A stretch of 33,674 bases of DNA from an uncultured Lentisphaerota bacterium. Its GTDB lineage: Bacteria; Verrucomicrobiota; Lentisphaeria; Oligosphaerales; CAITYL01. Location: positions 1 through 33,674 of the forward strand of contig CAITSE010000277.1 of assembly GCA_903894975.1 (NCBI GenBank), read 5' to 3'. The notes below the pieces were generated by a model. The model ran no database searches. It saw only the letters and a list, made by a program, of their open reading frames with translations, and was not told the DNA's origin. Each line of letters starts with the position of its first letter. Position 1 is the stretch's first letter. Shown piece by piece: positions 7,559 to 16,152 of the stretch. Position numbers and translations under genes: made by a program.

Positions 7559-9796
7559 TCAAGAATGCCAGGTTTCTACCGGGGTTGCCGGAGGCGGGGG
7601 AAGGAGCGGATGCAGGCGGTTGCGGAGTTCCGCGGCCTGGGCGGCGAATTCCGCCACCGCGGCCTCCGCCGGCGGTTCCGGAGCATAGCGCAATTCCTCG
7701 AAGCGCGTGGTCACGTCCCGGAAGCCGGTAGCCTCCGCCGGTTCCAGGCGCACCGTGACGACCTCGGCGAACTCGCGGGCGGTCATGCAGGCGGGGCGGG
7801 ACAGGCCCTGCCGGGCCAGGTGTCGTTCCAACGCCTGCCAGGCGTGACGCAACCGGTGGCGACTCCGGAATTCCGCCACCGCTGCGGCGCGGAACCGGCG
7901 CCAGGCGCGCCGGACCAGCCAGATTCCCGCCGCCAGCAGAACCAGCAGAAGAACCGCCACACGCCAGGGATTGGCGACCAGCCACCAGAAACCGCCCACC
8001 ACCGCCGCGGCGACATGCAGCATGAAGTCGGCAAAATAGCCGTTCCGGAGCCAAGAATAAAAACGCTGGAAGACAAAGGCGATCCGGTCGAAATTACCGG
8101 ACCAGTACCCGGCGTCGCGGTTGCGGGCGTCGGGGAGGCCGCTGTCCGGCGTGGCCTCCACCAGGAACCACCGTTTTTCCTCAGGGCTCCAGGCTTCAGC
8201 CCAGGCATGGGCATCGGCAAGCCGGGAGACCCAGTACCCGCGGCCGCGGCCCCGTTCTTCGCAGACAAACCCGGTGACGTACCGGGCCGGCACGCCCTGG
8301 GCGCGGAGCAGGAGCACGGCGGCCGTGGCGAACATCTCACAATGCCCCTGACGTTTTTCGTTGAGGAACTGGATGACGGGGTCTTCCATGCTGTCAGAGA
8401 AAAAAATGTCGAGTGAATAGCGGCAGCGATCGTCGAGGAAAGAGCAGAGATCCCTGGCCAGGAACCGGGCGGGCATGGTCTCTCCACCGCCGGGCCGGGC
8501 GCGGAACTCCGCCACCACGGGCGCCAGAGCCCTTTCCATGGGCGCGGGCAATTGCAGGCAGGAAACCGGATCGGCGGGCGCCGGCAGCGGATACACTTCA
8601 CATGCCGGCGAGGATTGGAACGTGTAGGCGGTGCCGCGCGTCCAGCCCTCGGGCATGAGTGTGCCGGATTCGTCTTCAAAGAGTTCGCGGGCGGTGAGGC
8701 AGATGCCGCTGGCATCGCCCTTCACCGGCAGCACGTCTCCTTGCAGACGCGAGGAAAGATGAACCTCACTGGAGGCCAGGCCGGGGCCGGCAACAAGGGC
8801 GGAACCGCGCAGTCCCGACCGCTGGAAAGTGGAGAATGTCAGCCGCCCCGGCGCGGGCGAACCGGAGATTTGCCGCCGCTCCTCGTCTGCGGAGAACCAG
8901 CGGCCCTCGGCGTACTGGGTATAGGCCCGGCCGCGCAGATACCCCGGACAGGTTCGGGAAATCACGCGGATGACCACGGACATGTCCCGCCGTTCCAGGT
9001 ACGGCGAGGTCTGCCAGAGATCCACGCTCTTGCGGAAGAAAAACAGGTCGGCGTTGCGGAAAAACCAGGTGCTGACCCAGCGGTCGGCGTTGAAGACATA
9101 ACGCTCATAGAAAATGGCGCCCCCGTAGAGGATCACACCCGCCCCCACGGCCATGAGCACGGCGACGCCGGAAAAGAGCCAGCGGCGCAGGTCCGGCCCC
9201 CTTCCCTCCGGCTGGCAGTCGCCCGCCGCCCGGGTGACCGGCTCCATGCGCCGGATGAGGTGGATGAACAGGCCCAGATCCAAGAAAACCGCCGCCGGAA
9301 ACAACCGCCAAAAATCAGGCAGAAATTCCCCCATCATGGAAAGATGTTCGGAGGCGGACACCACCAGCATGCGGTTTCCACCCAAGGCCAGCAGCGCCGC
9401 CGTGGCCACCATGAACCCGCCCTGCGCCTCGGGCCTCAGCTCAAACAGAAGGATGGCCCCGGCCATCCCCACGGCAAGCGGTCCCAACGTATTACCCGGC
9501 AGCAGGAAGAAGCGGTCTGATGAAATTGGCGAAATCTGGTCAGCCAAAGCCACGGTGACCAGGATCAGGAGCAGTCCGTAGACCCCGGAACGCGTGGTCC
9601 AGCGCAAGGGTCTGGGCAGCAGCCAGGCCACGCTGCACAGGCCCACGGCCAGCACAAGCGGATAAAGCGCGTCCGCCGCCAAGGCAAACACCAGCGCCGC
9701 CGGCAGCAGCGCCAGCACGCAAACCGGCAGATGCTCGCGATGGCGGCGCACGGCCGCTGCATCCAACTCCGGTCGCCCTTGTCCTTCATACGTCAA
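7559..9796 (-). CDS. Transglutaminase-like membrane protein (TgpA type)
   Basis: A multi-helix N terminus (about five to six membrane segments, residues 25-235), a periplasmic transglutaminase-like domain, a further helix (about 598-630) and a short cytoplasmic tail. The thiol triad is complete: GHCEMFATAA with Cys486, DAHAWAEAW with His531 and VEATPD with Asp551 (numbered from this start). Family members of this layout are found with MoxR and DUF58, as here, and are thought to act on peptides or proteins at the cell envelope; the substrate is unknown. The start is chosen as TTG at 9796 because GGAGGG lies 8 bases upstream inside the end of the DUF58 gene; TTG at 9814 is the longer alternative. 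The overlap with the DUF58 stop indicates translational coupling. Confidence 0.88.
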   Translation of the reverse strand: MTYEGQGRPELDAAAVRRHREHLPVCVLALLPAALVFALAADALYPLVLAVGLCSVAWLLPRPLRWTTRSGVYGLLLILVTVALADQISPISSDRFFLLPGNTLGPLAVGMAGAILLFELRPEAQGGFMVATAALLALGGNRMLVVSASEHLSMMGEFLPDFWRLFPAAVFLDLGLFIHLIRRMEPVTRAAGDCQPEGRGPDLRRWLFSGVAVLMAVGAGVILYGGAIFYERYVFNADRWVSTWFFRNADLFFFRKSVDLWQTSPYLERRDMSVVIRVISRTCPGYLRGRAYTQYAEGRWFSADEERRQISGSPAPGRLTFSTFQRSGLRGSALVAGPGLASSEVHLSSRLQGDVLPVKGDASGICLTARELFEDESGTLMPEGWTRGTAYTFQSSPACEVYPLPAPADPVSCLQLPAPMERALAPVVAEFRARPGGGETMPARFLARDLCSFLDDRCRYSLDIFFSDSMEDPVIQFLNEKRQGHCEMFATAAVLLLRAQGVPARYVTGFVCEERGRGRGYWVSRLADAHAWAEAWSPEEKRWFLVEATPDSGLPDARNRDAGYWSGNFDRIAFVFQRFYSWLRNGYFADFMLHVAAAVVGGFWWLVANPWRVAVLLLVLLAAGIWLVRRAWRRFRAAAVAEFRSRHRLRHAWQALERHLARQGLSRPACMTAREFAEVVTVRLEPAEATGFRDVTTRFEELRYAPEPPAEAAVAEFAAQAAELRNRLHPLLPPPPATPVETWHS

Positions 9797-11177
9797 GACA
9801 ACGGCCCTCCACAATATCGGCCACGCGCACCAGGCGGACGCCCGGCGGCGGCTCGGGTGGCGGAACGGCAGCGTCGTCGCAGACCAGCAGGATCCGGGCG
9901 GGAATGTTCTCTTCGCGCAGCCATTCCACCAGTTCGCGGCGGGGCGAGTTCCAATCCATCAGCACCATCCAGACGCCGCCGCCGTGAAGGGGAATCCCCT
10001 GGATCCGTTCACCAAGGGCCACAAATCCATCCGCAACATGGGGTTGAACTGCGGCCAAACTGTCGAACACCGCCAGGCTGTTGCTTCCGGTCACCGGCTG
10101 TTCCTCGCCTGACCTGGCGCCGTCCGGAACCAGGAGACGGACAGAGGCGTGGCGCTTCTGCAAACCGTCGGCGATCGCCGCGGCCAGGACCACGCCGGCC
10201 TCCAGGCGCGAGTCCGGCTTGACGCCGCGCCGGCGGAAGTGGCGTATGAGGCTAGGGCGCCAGTTATCCAGCACCACCAAAGCCTGAAACTGGAAACTGT
10301 CCTGGAATTCCTTGATGACAGGGTAGCCGACGCGGGCGCAGGAGCGCCAGTGCAGATGGCGGGTTGAGTCTCCGTCACGGAATTCGCGGCAGCCCAGAAA
10401 ATCCTGGCCGGCGCCAGGCACCGGCGCGCCCCAGCCACCGCTTTCCTCAAGATGATCGCTGACAGGAAGTTGCAAGGTTCGCAGCGGGCTGAAGCGGGGA
10501 TGGACGATAATCGTGTCCGGCCCCTCAGCCGAGGTTTGCCCCCAGCACCAGAGATGAAACGGGAAATCGGAGGTCAGGCGCATGGACGGCACCCGGTAGA
10601 CGCCGCGGCGTTGGGCGGTGAAGAGCGCCTCGGCGACCACGGTTTCGCCGGAACCGAGTCGGTCCAGGTAAACCGGCCCCGGCGTCCAGCGAAGTTCGCG
10701 CGGCCAGGGCAGCATGTCTACGCGCAGGTCATAAAACGGCCGGGTACAGGGATTGGTCAAGTTGTAGAGGGCGCGGCCGGAGCCGCCGCAGGCCAGGCGC
10801 ACGGGCAGTTGGCGACGGAATTCGATCCGTGGCCGGAGCAGGAATCCAAACAGAACATTGACCGTGAAGATGGCCAGGATCGAGAAGGGCAGCAGGTAGA
10901 CCGGCATCTGCAGACTGACCATGCTGAACGGCAGGATCAGACAGGCGGTCATGAAGAGGATGCGGCCGCCAAAGGTGAAATGACGGAAGACCAGGGCAAA
11001 GACCCAGTACGTCAGGGTCACGGTCGGCGACTGGTAGTCCCGGCTCCGCGGGATCAGCATGCCGAGATCTTCCGGCCCCCGGTAGAACGCCTGTTTCCAG
11101 CGTCCCAGGTAGCGGAACAGCCGGAAACGGGAGGGGCGTCCGGGCGGTGGCGGATAGCTTGGGGACCGGTTGTTCAT
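9786..11177 (-). CDS. DUF58 domain protein, partner of MoxR
   Basis: A 463-residue DUF58 protein. Two hydrophobic helices at about 70-113 anchor it; then comes a beta-rich region (ETVVAEALFTAQRRGVYRV) and the DUF58 signature FLGCREFRDGD/STRHLHWRSCARVG (about 260-285), in which the HLHWR part stands for the family's R-x-I-D-W-K. A VWA-like fold is expected in the C-terminal half, which here lacks a clear DxSxS metal site (VVLDNWRPS). It lies between MoxR and the transglutaminase gene and probably receives chaperone-like MoxR action. ATG at 11177 is used; a TTG at 11192 would make a 4-base TTGA overlap with the MoxR stop and cannot be excluded. Neither start has a clear Shine-Dalgarno. Confidence 0.88.
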   Translation of the reverse strand: MNNRSPSYPPPPGRPSRFRLFRYLGRWKQAFYRGPEDLGMLIPRSRDYQSPTVTLTYWVFALVFRHFTFGGRILFMTACLILPFSMVSLQMPVYLLPFSILAIFTVNVLFGFLLRPRIEFRRQLPVRLACGGSGRALYNLTNPCTRPFYDLRVDMLPWPRELRWTPGPVYLDRLGSGETVVAEALFTAQRRGVYRVPSMRLTSDFPFHLWCWGQTSAEGPDTIIVHPRFSPLRTLQLPVSDHLEESGGWGAPVPGAGQDFLGCREFRDGDSTRHLHWRSCARVGYPVIKEFQDSFQFQALVVLDNWRPSLIRHFRRRGVKPDSRLEAGVVLAAAIADGLQKRHASVRLLVPDGARSGEEQPVTGSNSLAVFDSLAAVQPHVADGFVALGERIQGIPLHGGGVWMVLMDWNSPRRELVEWLREENIPARILLVCDDAAVPPPEPPPGVRLVRVADIVEGRCLDV

Positions 11178-11188
11178 GCGTGCCAGGG

Positions 11189-12118
11189 TCAAACGGGAGC
11201 CGGCAGGCTGCGGAGGAGATCGGCGACAACCTGTTCTGACTGGCCGCCGGCAAAGGCCGTGCCCGATTCGAGCAGGAGGCGATGCGCGAGCACCGGCCCC
11301 GCCAGCGCCTTGACATCATCAGGGAGCACGGCGGGACGGCCCTTCAGCCAGGCCCGGGCCTGGCAGGCGCGTTGCAGAGCCAGCGCCGCACGCGGACTGG
11401 CGCCGAGGCGGATCCGCGGCTCTTTGCGCGTGGCCCGAACCAGGCCGGCGATGTAGCTGCGCACACTTTCCTCAACCCCGACCATGCCCACGGCCGACTG
11501 CATGTCGGCGACATCGGCCGCGGTGGCGGTGGCGGTGACCACGGCCGGATTCATCTCCCGCTGGCGGTCGCGGAGGATGACCAACTCATCCGCTTCCGCG
11601 GGATAGCCAATGGAGAAGCGGAGCAAGAACCGGTCCAACTGCGCTTCCGGCAGCGGGTAGGTGCCATGGTACTCCACAGGATTCTGGGTGGCGATGACCA
11701 TGAACGGTTCGGGCAGCGGGTAGCGCCGCCCGTCGATGCTGACCTGGCGTTCGTTCATGGCCTCCAGCAGCGCGGATTGCGTCCGCGGCGAGGCGCGGTT
11801 GATCTCGTCGGCCAGCAGCAGGTTGCAGAACACCGGCCCCGGCCGGAAGGAGAACTCGCCGGTCGCGGAGGAGTAGACCATGCCGCCGGTGATGTCCGTC
11901 GGCAACAGGTCCGGCGTGAATTGAACCCGGCGGAATTCGGCCTGAACCGCGGTCGCCAGGGTTTTGGCCAGGGTAGTTTTGCCCACGCCGGGAACATCTT
12001 CAATCAGCACATGCCCACCGCCGGCCAGGGCGATCAGCAGCAGTTCCACGGCTTCGGGCTTGCCCCGGATCACGGATTCGAGGCGGCGGGAAATATCATG
12101 CAGGATTTGAGGATTCAT
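11189..12118 (-). CDS. MoxR family AAA+ ATPase
   Basis: A 309-residue AAA+ ATPase of the MoxR branch, thought to work as a chaperone that activates or assembles partner complexes, often with VWA-domain proteins. Motifs: Walker A PGVGKTT (43-49), Walker B LLLADE (100-105) followed by INRASP, sensor-1 ATQNPVE (143-149), then GTYPLPEAQLDRF (152-164), a MoxR hallmark, and the lid domain. Length is normal. ATG at 12118 overlaps the TGA of the preceding membrane-protein gene by the four bases ATGA, so it is co-translated. This copy lacks any N-terminal extension, unlike the second MoxR at the right edge. Confidence 0.95.
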   Translation of the reverse strand: MNPQILHDISRRLESVIRGKPEAVELLLIALAGGGHVLIEDVPGVGKTTLAKTLATAVQAEFRRVQFTPDLLPTDITGGMVYSSATGEFSFRPGPVFCNLLLADEINRASPRTQSALLEAMNERQVSIDGRRYPLPEPFMVIATQNPVEYHGTYPLPEAQLDRFLLRFSIGYPAEADELVILRDRQREMNPAVVTATATAADVADMQSAVGMVGVEESVRSYIAGLVRATRKEPRIRLGASPRAALALQRACQARAWLKGRPAVLPDDVKALAGPVLAHRLLLESGTAFAGGQSEQVVADLLRSLPAPV

Positions 12119-13131
12119 GGAACTCCAGCGCTGGCTGGATGGGAGGGTTCAGGGCGGAGGAAAAGCGGCGGAACGGGAACCGGGCCGGGAAGAGAGGCCG
12201 ATTCCAGACGCTGCCAAAACAGGAAACCAAAGAGCCGGATCAGCACCAGCCAGGGCAGAAACAACAGAGTCCAGAGCATCCCGCTCAGAATGGGGACGAG
12301 CATCAGGCAACAACAGCAACAGGTGCAGAGCAGCAGCAGCAGCGCCGCCATCCCCGCCAGGGAGTTCATCACCACCAGCGCGACGTAATACAGCAAAACC
12401 CCCAGCCAGTGCCGCCGCACCAGGCTCAGCACCCGCCGCAGCGCCGGCAGCAGCCGGGTCTTTCCCATCGCCATGGCCGGGATGACAAACTGCACCACCA
12501 GGCTTTGGAACAGCGCGGCCAGGCACACGGTCAGAATAAACCCCGCCACGCACAACGCGCCCCACACCCACCACATCCCCGGCACCGCGGATTTCTGGTC
12601 GCGGATAAAGACCCAGATCATCCAGCCGACGGGTGTCAGCCAGCCCAACACCAGCGCCAGCATAAGCACACCGAATCCCAGCGCCCACAAAAAGAGGGAA
12701 TTCGCCTGCGGCGCCATCTCGTCCCAGCCGGATAACACCTCCCGCCGCTCCTCCACCACAACCCGTAAAAACAGGAACCGGGCATGTGCCTTCACCCAGC
12801 CGAGGAACACACCCAGCGCCACTAGAAACAGCAGCAGGACCGCCGTGACAGTCACCACCAGGACCAAGTGCTGCCGGGTCCAGCTCATCGCCTGCGCCAC
12901 TTCCGTTTGCAGCAGACGCGAGGAATTGCCGGCGCCCTTTTTCAGCCATTCTGTGGGCACATTGAGATTGCCGCCGCCGTGCTCCCCGAGCGTCGCCAGC
13001 CAGGCCAGCAGCGACAGCAGCAGCCAACGGACCGGGGCAAAAGGACGGAACAACTGCCGCACCATGCGCTCCCAAGCCGCAGCCAGGCTCTGCTGCACCC
13101 AGTCCACATAATTGGCGAAGCTCTGTTCCAT
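12115..13131 (-). CDS. Polytopic membrane protein with a poly-cysteine helix, unknown function
   Basis: A 338-residue protein with about six hydrophobic segments (roughly 33-49, 88-111, 145-177, 186-218, 243-268, 276-306). The segment at 263-280 holds six cysteines in seven residues (CTCCCCC, 269-275), probably at the membrane face. Similar Cys-rich turns occur in some planctomycete membrane proteins as I recall, but I cannot name the family. It is the first gene of the MoxR-DUF58-transglutaminase operon and overlaps moxR by ATGA. The ATG at 13131 has GGGAG about 6 bases upstream; the frame stays open to 13194, but the extra 21 residues do not look like protein. A role as membrane partner or substrate of the MoxR module is inferred from position only. 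Confidence 0.75.
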   Translation of the reverse strand: MEQSFANYVDWVQQSLAAAWERMVRQLFRPFAPVRWLLLSLLAWLATLGEHGGGNLNVPTEWLKKGAGNSSRLLQTEVAQAMSWTRQHLVLVVTVTAVLLLFLVALGVFLGWVKAHARFLFLRVVVEERREVLSGWDEMAPQANSLFLWALGFGVLMLALVLGWLTPVGWMIWVFIRDQKSAVPGMWWVWGALCVAGFILTVCLAALFQSLVVQFVIPAMAMGKTRLLPALRRVLSLVRRHWLGVLLYYVALVVMNSLAGMAALLLLLCTCCCCCLMLVPILSGMLWTLLFLPWLVLIRLFGFLFWQRLESASLPGPVPVPPLFLRPEPSHPASAGVP

Positions 13132-13454
13132 CACCACTCCCGATGACCACCGCCCCCGATCCGCACCGGCGTTCCGAACGGCGTACGGCTGCACTATACT
13201 ATCTCAAATGCAAACGGAATTGGAGCGGACTCCTGCCTGGAACACACAGAGAACATGATCACGGCAGAGATCGCGACAGGGACAGTGCTTTAGCCCTACC
13301 CCGCCCTCCGAACCGGACGGGCGGATTTCCCGCCTCCGGCTCGTCAAGGCACCCGGCTGCATTGCCGCGCCGCGGCGGCGCGGCATGGCATTCCGTTGCC
13401 GCCTGTTTATAGTAAAAATTCAACCAAACTCACCCACGACACGCGAGGTGCCTC
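13132..13454. other. Divergent intergenic region, MoxR operon and chorismate synthase homologue
   Basis: No gene seen. It must hold promoters in both directions. On the - strand, TATAGT (rc of about 13195-13200) is a plausible -10 for the MoxR operon. On the + strand, TTATAGTAAAAATT (about 13407-13420) is the best AT-rich -10 candidate for the aroC-like gene; GAGGTG stands about 5 bases before its ATG. A GC-rich palindrome (13363-13385) lies between. Confidence 0.45.
13363..13385. repeat. GC palindrome, shares its core with 23580-23612
   Basis: TGCCGCGCCGC, one central G, and GCGGCGCGGCA: perfect 11-bp arms. The core CCGCGCCGCGGCGGCGCGG is the same as in the 33-base palindrome at 23580-23612, with different outer bases, so both belong to one family. 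Confidence 0.7.
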
Positions 13455-14771
13455 ATGCTCGGTTGCTCAATCGGCCGGATGTTCCAACTCACGGTAGCCG
13501 GCGGCTCCTATCAGGAAGGGCTGATTACGCACCTTCAGGGCGTGCCGGTCGGCATCCTTCTGGACGAGGCGGAAATCTACGCCGAACTCCTGCAGCGCAA
13601 GCCCGGCCAGGGTGAACTGTCCTCGCCGCGCCGCGAACCGGACATCCCGGTCATCTTCACCGGCGTCAACGCCGCCGACACCATGACCGGCTTTCCCAAC
13701 GCCGGCTACACCAACGGCACGCCGCTGACCCTGCTCATCCCGAACCAGGACCGCCACTTCGAGCACATCGAGGCCTACCGCGTCACCAACCGCACACCCC
13801 GCCCCGGCCACGCCTCCTACGCGTCTTATGAGAAATACGGCTCCTGGGACGACAGCATCGGCGCCGGCATCTTCTCTGGACGCTACACTGCCACCATCGT
13901 CGCCGCCGGCGCCGTGGCCCGCAAGGTTCTGGCCAAGCACGGCATCGACATCTTCTCCTATGTCAAGGAAGCCGCCGGCGTCCGCATGCCGGACATGCCC
14001 TACGACCAGATCCGCGCCAAAGTCCAGGCCTTCCGCGAATTCCGCCGTGACACCGATCCGGTCTACGACCTGGTCTATGGCCAGAAGCGGATCGTCCCCG
14101 GCATGCGCTTCTTCGAGAAAATGCTCGTGCTCGCCGAAGTCGAAAAAATGGTGCCCGACATCAAGCGTGCCCCCTTCACCGACACCGAACTGGCCAACCT
14201 CAAGGCCCGCGGCCTGCACCCGGTGCTCAACTGCCCGGACGCGGACGTGGCCGAGGCCATGTACCGCCGCATCCTCGAGATCAAGGACGAGGGCGACTCC
14301 AGCGGCGGCGTGGTCGAAGTCGTGGCCACCGGCGTGCCCGCCGGCCTGGGCGAACCGGTGTTCAGCAAGCTCGACGGCGAGATCGGGCGCATGCTCGGCA
14401 TCGCCGCGGTCAAGGCCGTGGAACTGGGCGCCGGCATGCAGGTCAAGGACATGACCGGGATCCAGAGCAACGACCAGATGTTCATGAAGGACGGCCAGGT
14501 CTGCTTCACCGGCAACAGCAACGGCGGCATCACCGGCGGCGTCACCACCGGCCAGAACATTGTCGCCCGCCTGGCCGTCAAGGCGACCCCGACCATCGCC
14601 AAGCCGCAGGTCACCATCGACAAGGTCAGCCGCACCGACGCCAAGCTCGCCGCCGTCACCCGGCGCGACCCGACCATTGTCTCCCGCGTCTGGCCGGTCG
14701 CCGAAGCCTACCTGGCCGTGCTCCTGCTCGACCACCTGATGATGCAGAAGGCCCAGGAGGCCATGCGTTGA
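13455..14771 (+). CDS. Chorismate synthase homologue with altered active-site motifs
   Basis: The fold is clearly that of chorismate synthase, the FMN-dependent last step of the shikimate pathway (EPSP to chorismate). It shows IGRMFQLT, SSPRREPD, RPGHASY (116-122), GDSSGGVVEVVATGVPAGLGEPVFSKLD (in two parts here: GDSSGGVVEV and GVPAGLGEPVF), GGITGGVTTGQNIV and the C-terminal PVAEAYLAVLLLDHL. At 438 residues it is longer than the usual 350-390. Several near-invariant motifs differ: GESHG is GGSYQ (16-20), GGRSSxRETA is AGIFSGRYTA (about 137-146) and GRHDP is TRRDP (402-406), so two conserved histidines are gone. It may be a divergent clade enzyme or a paralogue with another reaction; I leave the symbol empty for that reason. 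The GAGGTG Shine-Dalgarno supports the ATG at 13455; Met9 is an alternative. Confidence 0.85.
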   Translation: MLGCSIGRMFQLTVAGGSYQEGLITHLQGVPVGILLDEAEIYAELLQRKPGQGELSSPRREPDIPVIFTGVNAADTMTGFPNAGYTNGTPLTLLIPNQDRHFEHIEAYRVTNRTPRPGHASYASYEKYGSWDDSIGAGIFSGRYTATIVAAGAVARKVLAKHGIDIFSYVKEAAGVRMPDMPYDQIRAKVQAFREFRRDTDPVYDLVYGQKRIVPGMRFFEKMLVLAEVEKMVPDIKRAPFTDTELANLKARGLHPVLNCPDADVAEAMYRRILEIKDEGDSSGGVVEVVATGVPAGLGEPVFSKLDGEIGRMLGIAAVKAVELGAGMQVKDMTGIQSNDQMFMKDGQVCFTGNSNGGITGGVTTGQNIVARLAVKATPTIAKPQVTIDKVSRTDAKLAAVTRRDPTIVSRVWPVAEAYLAVLLLDHLMMQKAQEAMR

Positions 14772-14805
14772 TTTCCACGTTGCGGCAACGCGGAAATCAA
14801 TTTTT
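14768..14805 (+). terminator. Intrinsic terminator of the chorismate synthase homologue
   Basis: TTGATTTCC-A-CGTTG pairs with CAACG-C-GGAAATCAA (14 pairs, one A-C mismatch) around a CGG loop, followed at once by TTTTT. The stop codon (14769-14771) lies in the left arm. On the other strand the hairpin is preceded by A's rather than followed by T's, so it is directional. Confidence 0.85.
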
Positions 14806-14902
14806 GGTGCAATCCCTCAGTTACGGCCTCCCTGGGAGAGTGGGCATCTTGCCCCCTTTTCCAACGACTACGCATCCTGCCCCTCCCGTACCGGCGTGCT
14901 CA

Positions 14903-15541
14903 TCATGTTTGCAGCGGCCACAAACGTTCCCGGTCCAGGCGACGAATAACGACTCCCGAGGAGACGCCAAACTGCTTGGACACGGCATTGGCGATGTAGT
15001 CTTTTGCATACTCGGCAAGGCGCGTCTCCGCAAAATTATTGGCGCGAAAAAACGCTTGCGCCGCCATCCACGCCGTCGCCACTTCCGCCTTCAGCAGATC
15101 CGGCGGCACCAGCAACCGCCCGGCAAACTCGTTGGCATGGGTTTCCATCCAGCCATAATCGCTGTCGGGAATGGTCTGGCTGAATGCCAACCACTCATCC
15201 CCGTCGTGAAACGGATATCCAGCATAGGCGGCTTTGTGCAAACAGAGATGGCCGAGCTCATGCGCGAATGAAAACCTCAACCGGTTCCGCATGCGAGTGT
15301 CCATGTACTCCGTCGTATCCACGATCAGGGTGCTGAAGTCCGACAACAGTAGAGCGTCAATGTCGTACCGATCCTTGATTCCCCGGATGGGATTGATGCG
15401 GATGTTCAAGTCAAATTCGATAACACTTTCCACATCAAAGGGTGGCGCGGCGTCCGCAAAATATCGGTCCCTAAATGCATCCGCCTGTTCCCGGATTTGC
15501 TCAAACGTAATGAACGGGGCCCGAAAAGGTTTGGGCGTCAT
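14903..15541 (-). CDS. ImmA/IrrE family metallo-endopeptidase
   Basis: A 212-residue zinc protease of the ImmA/IrrE (COG2856) type. The zinc site is HELGH (94-98) in RFSFAHELGHLCLH, with the third ligand Glu138 in NEFAGRLLVP, both family hallmarks. Such proteases cleave the Xre-family repressor encoded beside them (phage and ICE ImmR, DdrO), or act as toxins paired with an Xre antitoxin. The partner here is the Xre gene 27 bases upstream on the same strand, making a two-gene operon. GGAGGAG about 9 bases before the ATG gives a strong Shine-Dalgarno. It is convergent with the chorismate synthase homologue across a 131-base gap that holds only that gene's terminator. Target and trigger cannot be read from sequence. 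Confidence 0.88.
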   Translation of the reverse strand: MTPKPFRAPFITFEQIREQADAFRDRYFADAAPPFDVESVIEFDLNIRINPIRGIKDRYDIDALLLSDFSTLIVDTTEYMDTRMRNRLRFSFAHELGHLCLHKAAYAGYPFHDGDEWLAFSQTIPDSDYGWMETHANEFAGRLLVPPDLLKAEVATAWMAAQAFFRANNFAETRLAEYAKDYIANAVSKQFGVSSGVVIRRLDRERLWPLQT

Positions 15542-15568
15542 GACGAGTCTACTCCTCCGTCCCGACCG

Positions 15569-15958
15569 TTACGGATTGTGCTTCAGGTCATCGGCAAGAC
15601 CGCGAAGGTCTTCCGCGCTCGGTCGTTCTCCGCGCAGGGTGCGGAAAAAGAGCGGCAGCTTGGCCGCAAGCTCGGAGTCCGCCATGATGTCTTTGGGCAC
15701 AATGCCGCGGTCTGCCGCCGCCAAGTCCACCAGCGTGTACCAGTCGCTGGAGCCATACGCCACGCCGAGGACTTCGGCATAACGGCGCAGGGTTTCCTCC
15801 GGCGGTGGTGGCAAAAGCCCGCTCTCCATGCGGGAGACGTTGGCCGGATCCGCTTCGGCTGCCCGGCAAAATTCACGCAACCCCATCCGCTTCCGAGTAC
15901 GGCACTCGCGGAAATACGCGCCAAACCGCCCCCCCTGTTTTTCGCTTGCCTGCTTCAT
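15569..15958 (-). CDS. Xre-family helix-turn-helix regulator, partner of ImmA-like protease
   Basis: A 129-residue protein with an N-terminal Xre/Cro HTH: RFGAYFRECRTRKRMGLREF, then CRAAEADPANVSRMESG and EETLRRYAEVLGV (about 10-68). The C-terminal half (to 129) has no recognisable domain and may be the part sensed or cut by the adjacent ImmA-like protease. The start is the ATG at 15958 with AGGTGG 5-6 bases upstream; a GTG 9 bases further up is less well placed. Two inverted repeats in the 185-base divergent region upstream (16008-16028 and 16044-16063) are candidate operators. The pair may be a toxin-antitoxin module, a stress switch or a prophage-regulator relic; no phage genes accompany it. 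Confidence 0.85.
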   Translation of the reverse strand: MKQASEKQGGRFGAYFRECRTRKRMGLREFCRAAEADPANVSRMESGLLPPPPEETLRRYAEVLGVAYGSSDWYTLVDLAAADRGIVPKDIMADSELAAKLPLFFRTLRGERPSAEDLRGLADDLKHNP

Positions 15959-16007
15959 GGTTTCCACCTCGCGTTTTCATCCCGTGCCGACAACAACTCA
16001 CAGCCAC

Positions 16008-16028
16008 TGTTGTAATAAACATACAACA
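16008..16028. promoter_or_regulatory. Candidate Xre operator, 7-bp inverted repeat
   Basis: TGTTGTA and TACAACA are perfect inverted arms with a 7-base spacer (21-bp site), about 50 bases upstream of the Xre start. Size and symmetry suit a dimeric Xre repressor; binding is inference. Confidence 0.45.
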
Positions 16029-16043
16029 CGCGAACAGGCTTTC

Positions 16044-16063
16044 AAATATAAGCTGTTATATTT
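16044..16063. promoter_or_regulatory. AT-rich 8-bp inverted repeat in a divergent promoter region
   Basis: AAATATAA, GCTG, TTATATTT: perfect arms with a 4-base loop, between the divergent Xre and Lit-like genes. The arms contain TATAAG/TTATAT promoter-like hexamers, so it may overlap -10 boxes on both strands. Confidence 0.4.
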
Positions 16064-16152
16064 TTAGAGAATAAGCCGAAATGTTGCCCTCGGGGAACAT
16101 TGGCCGCCGCTCATCGGTTATCCCCTATTCGCAGAAGAAGGAAGCTATAGTG

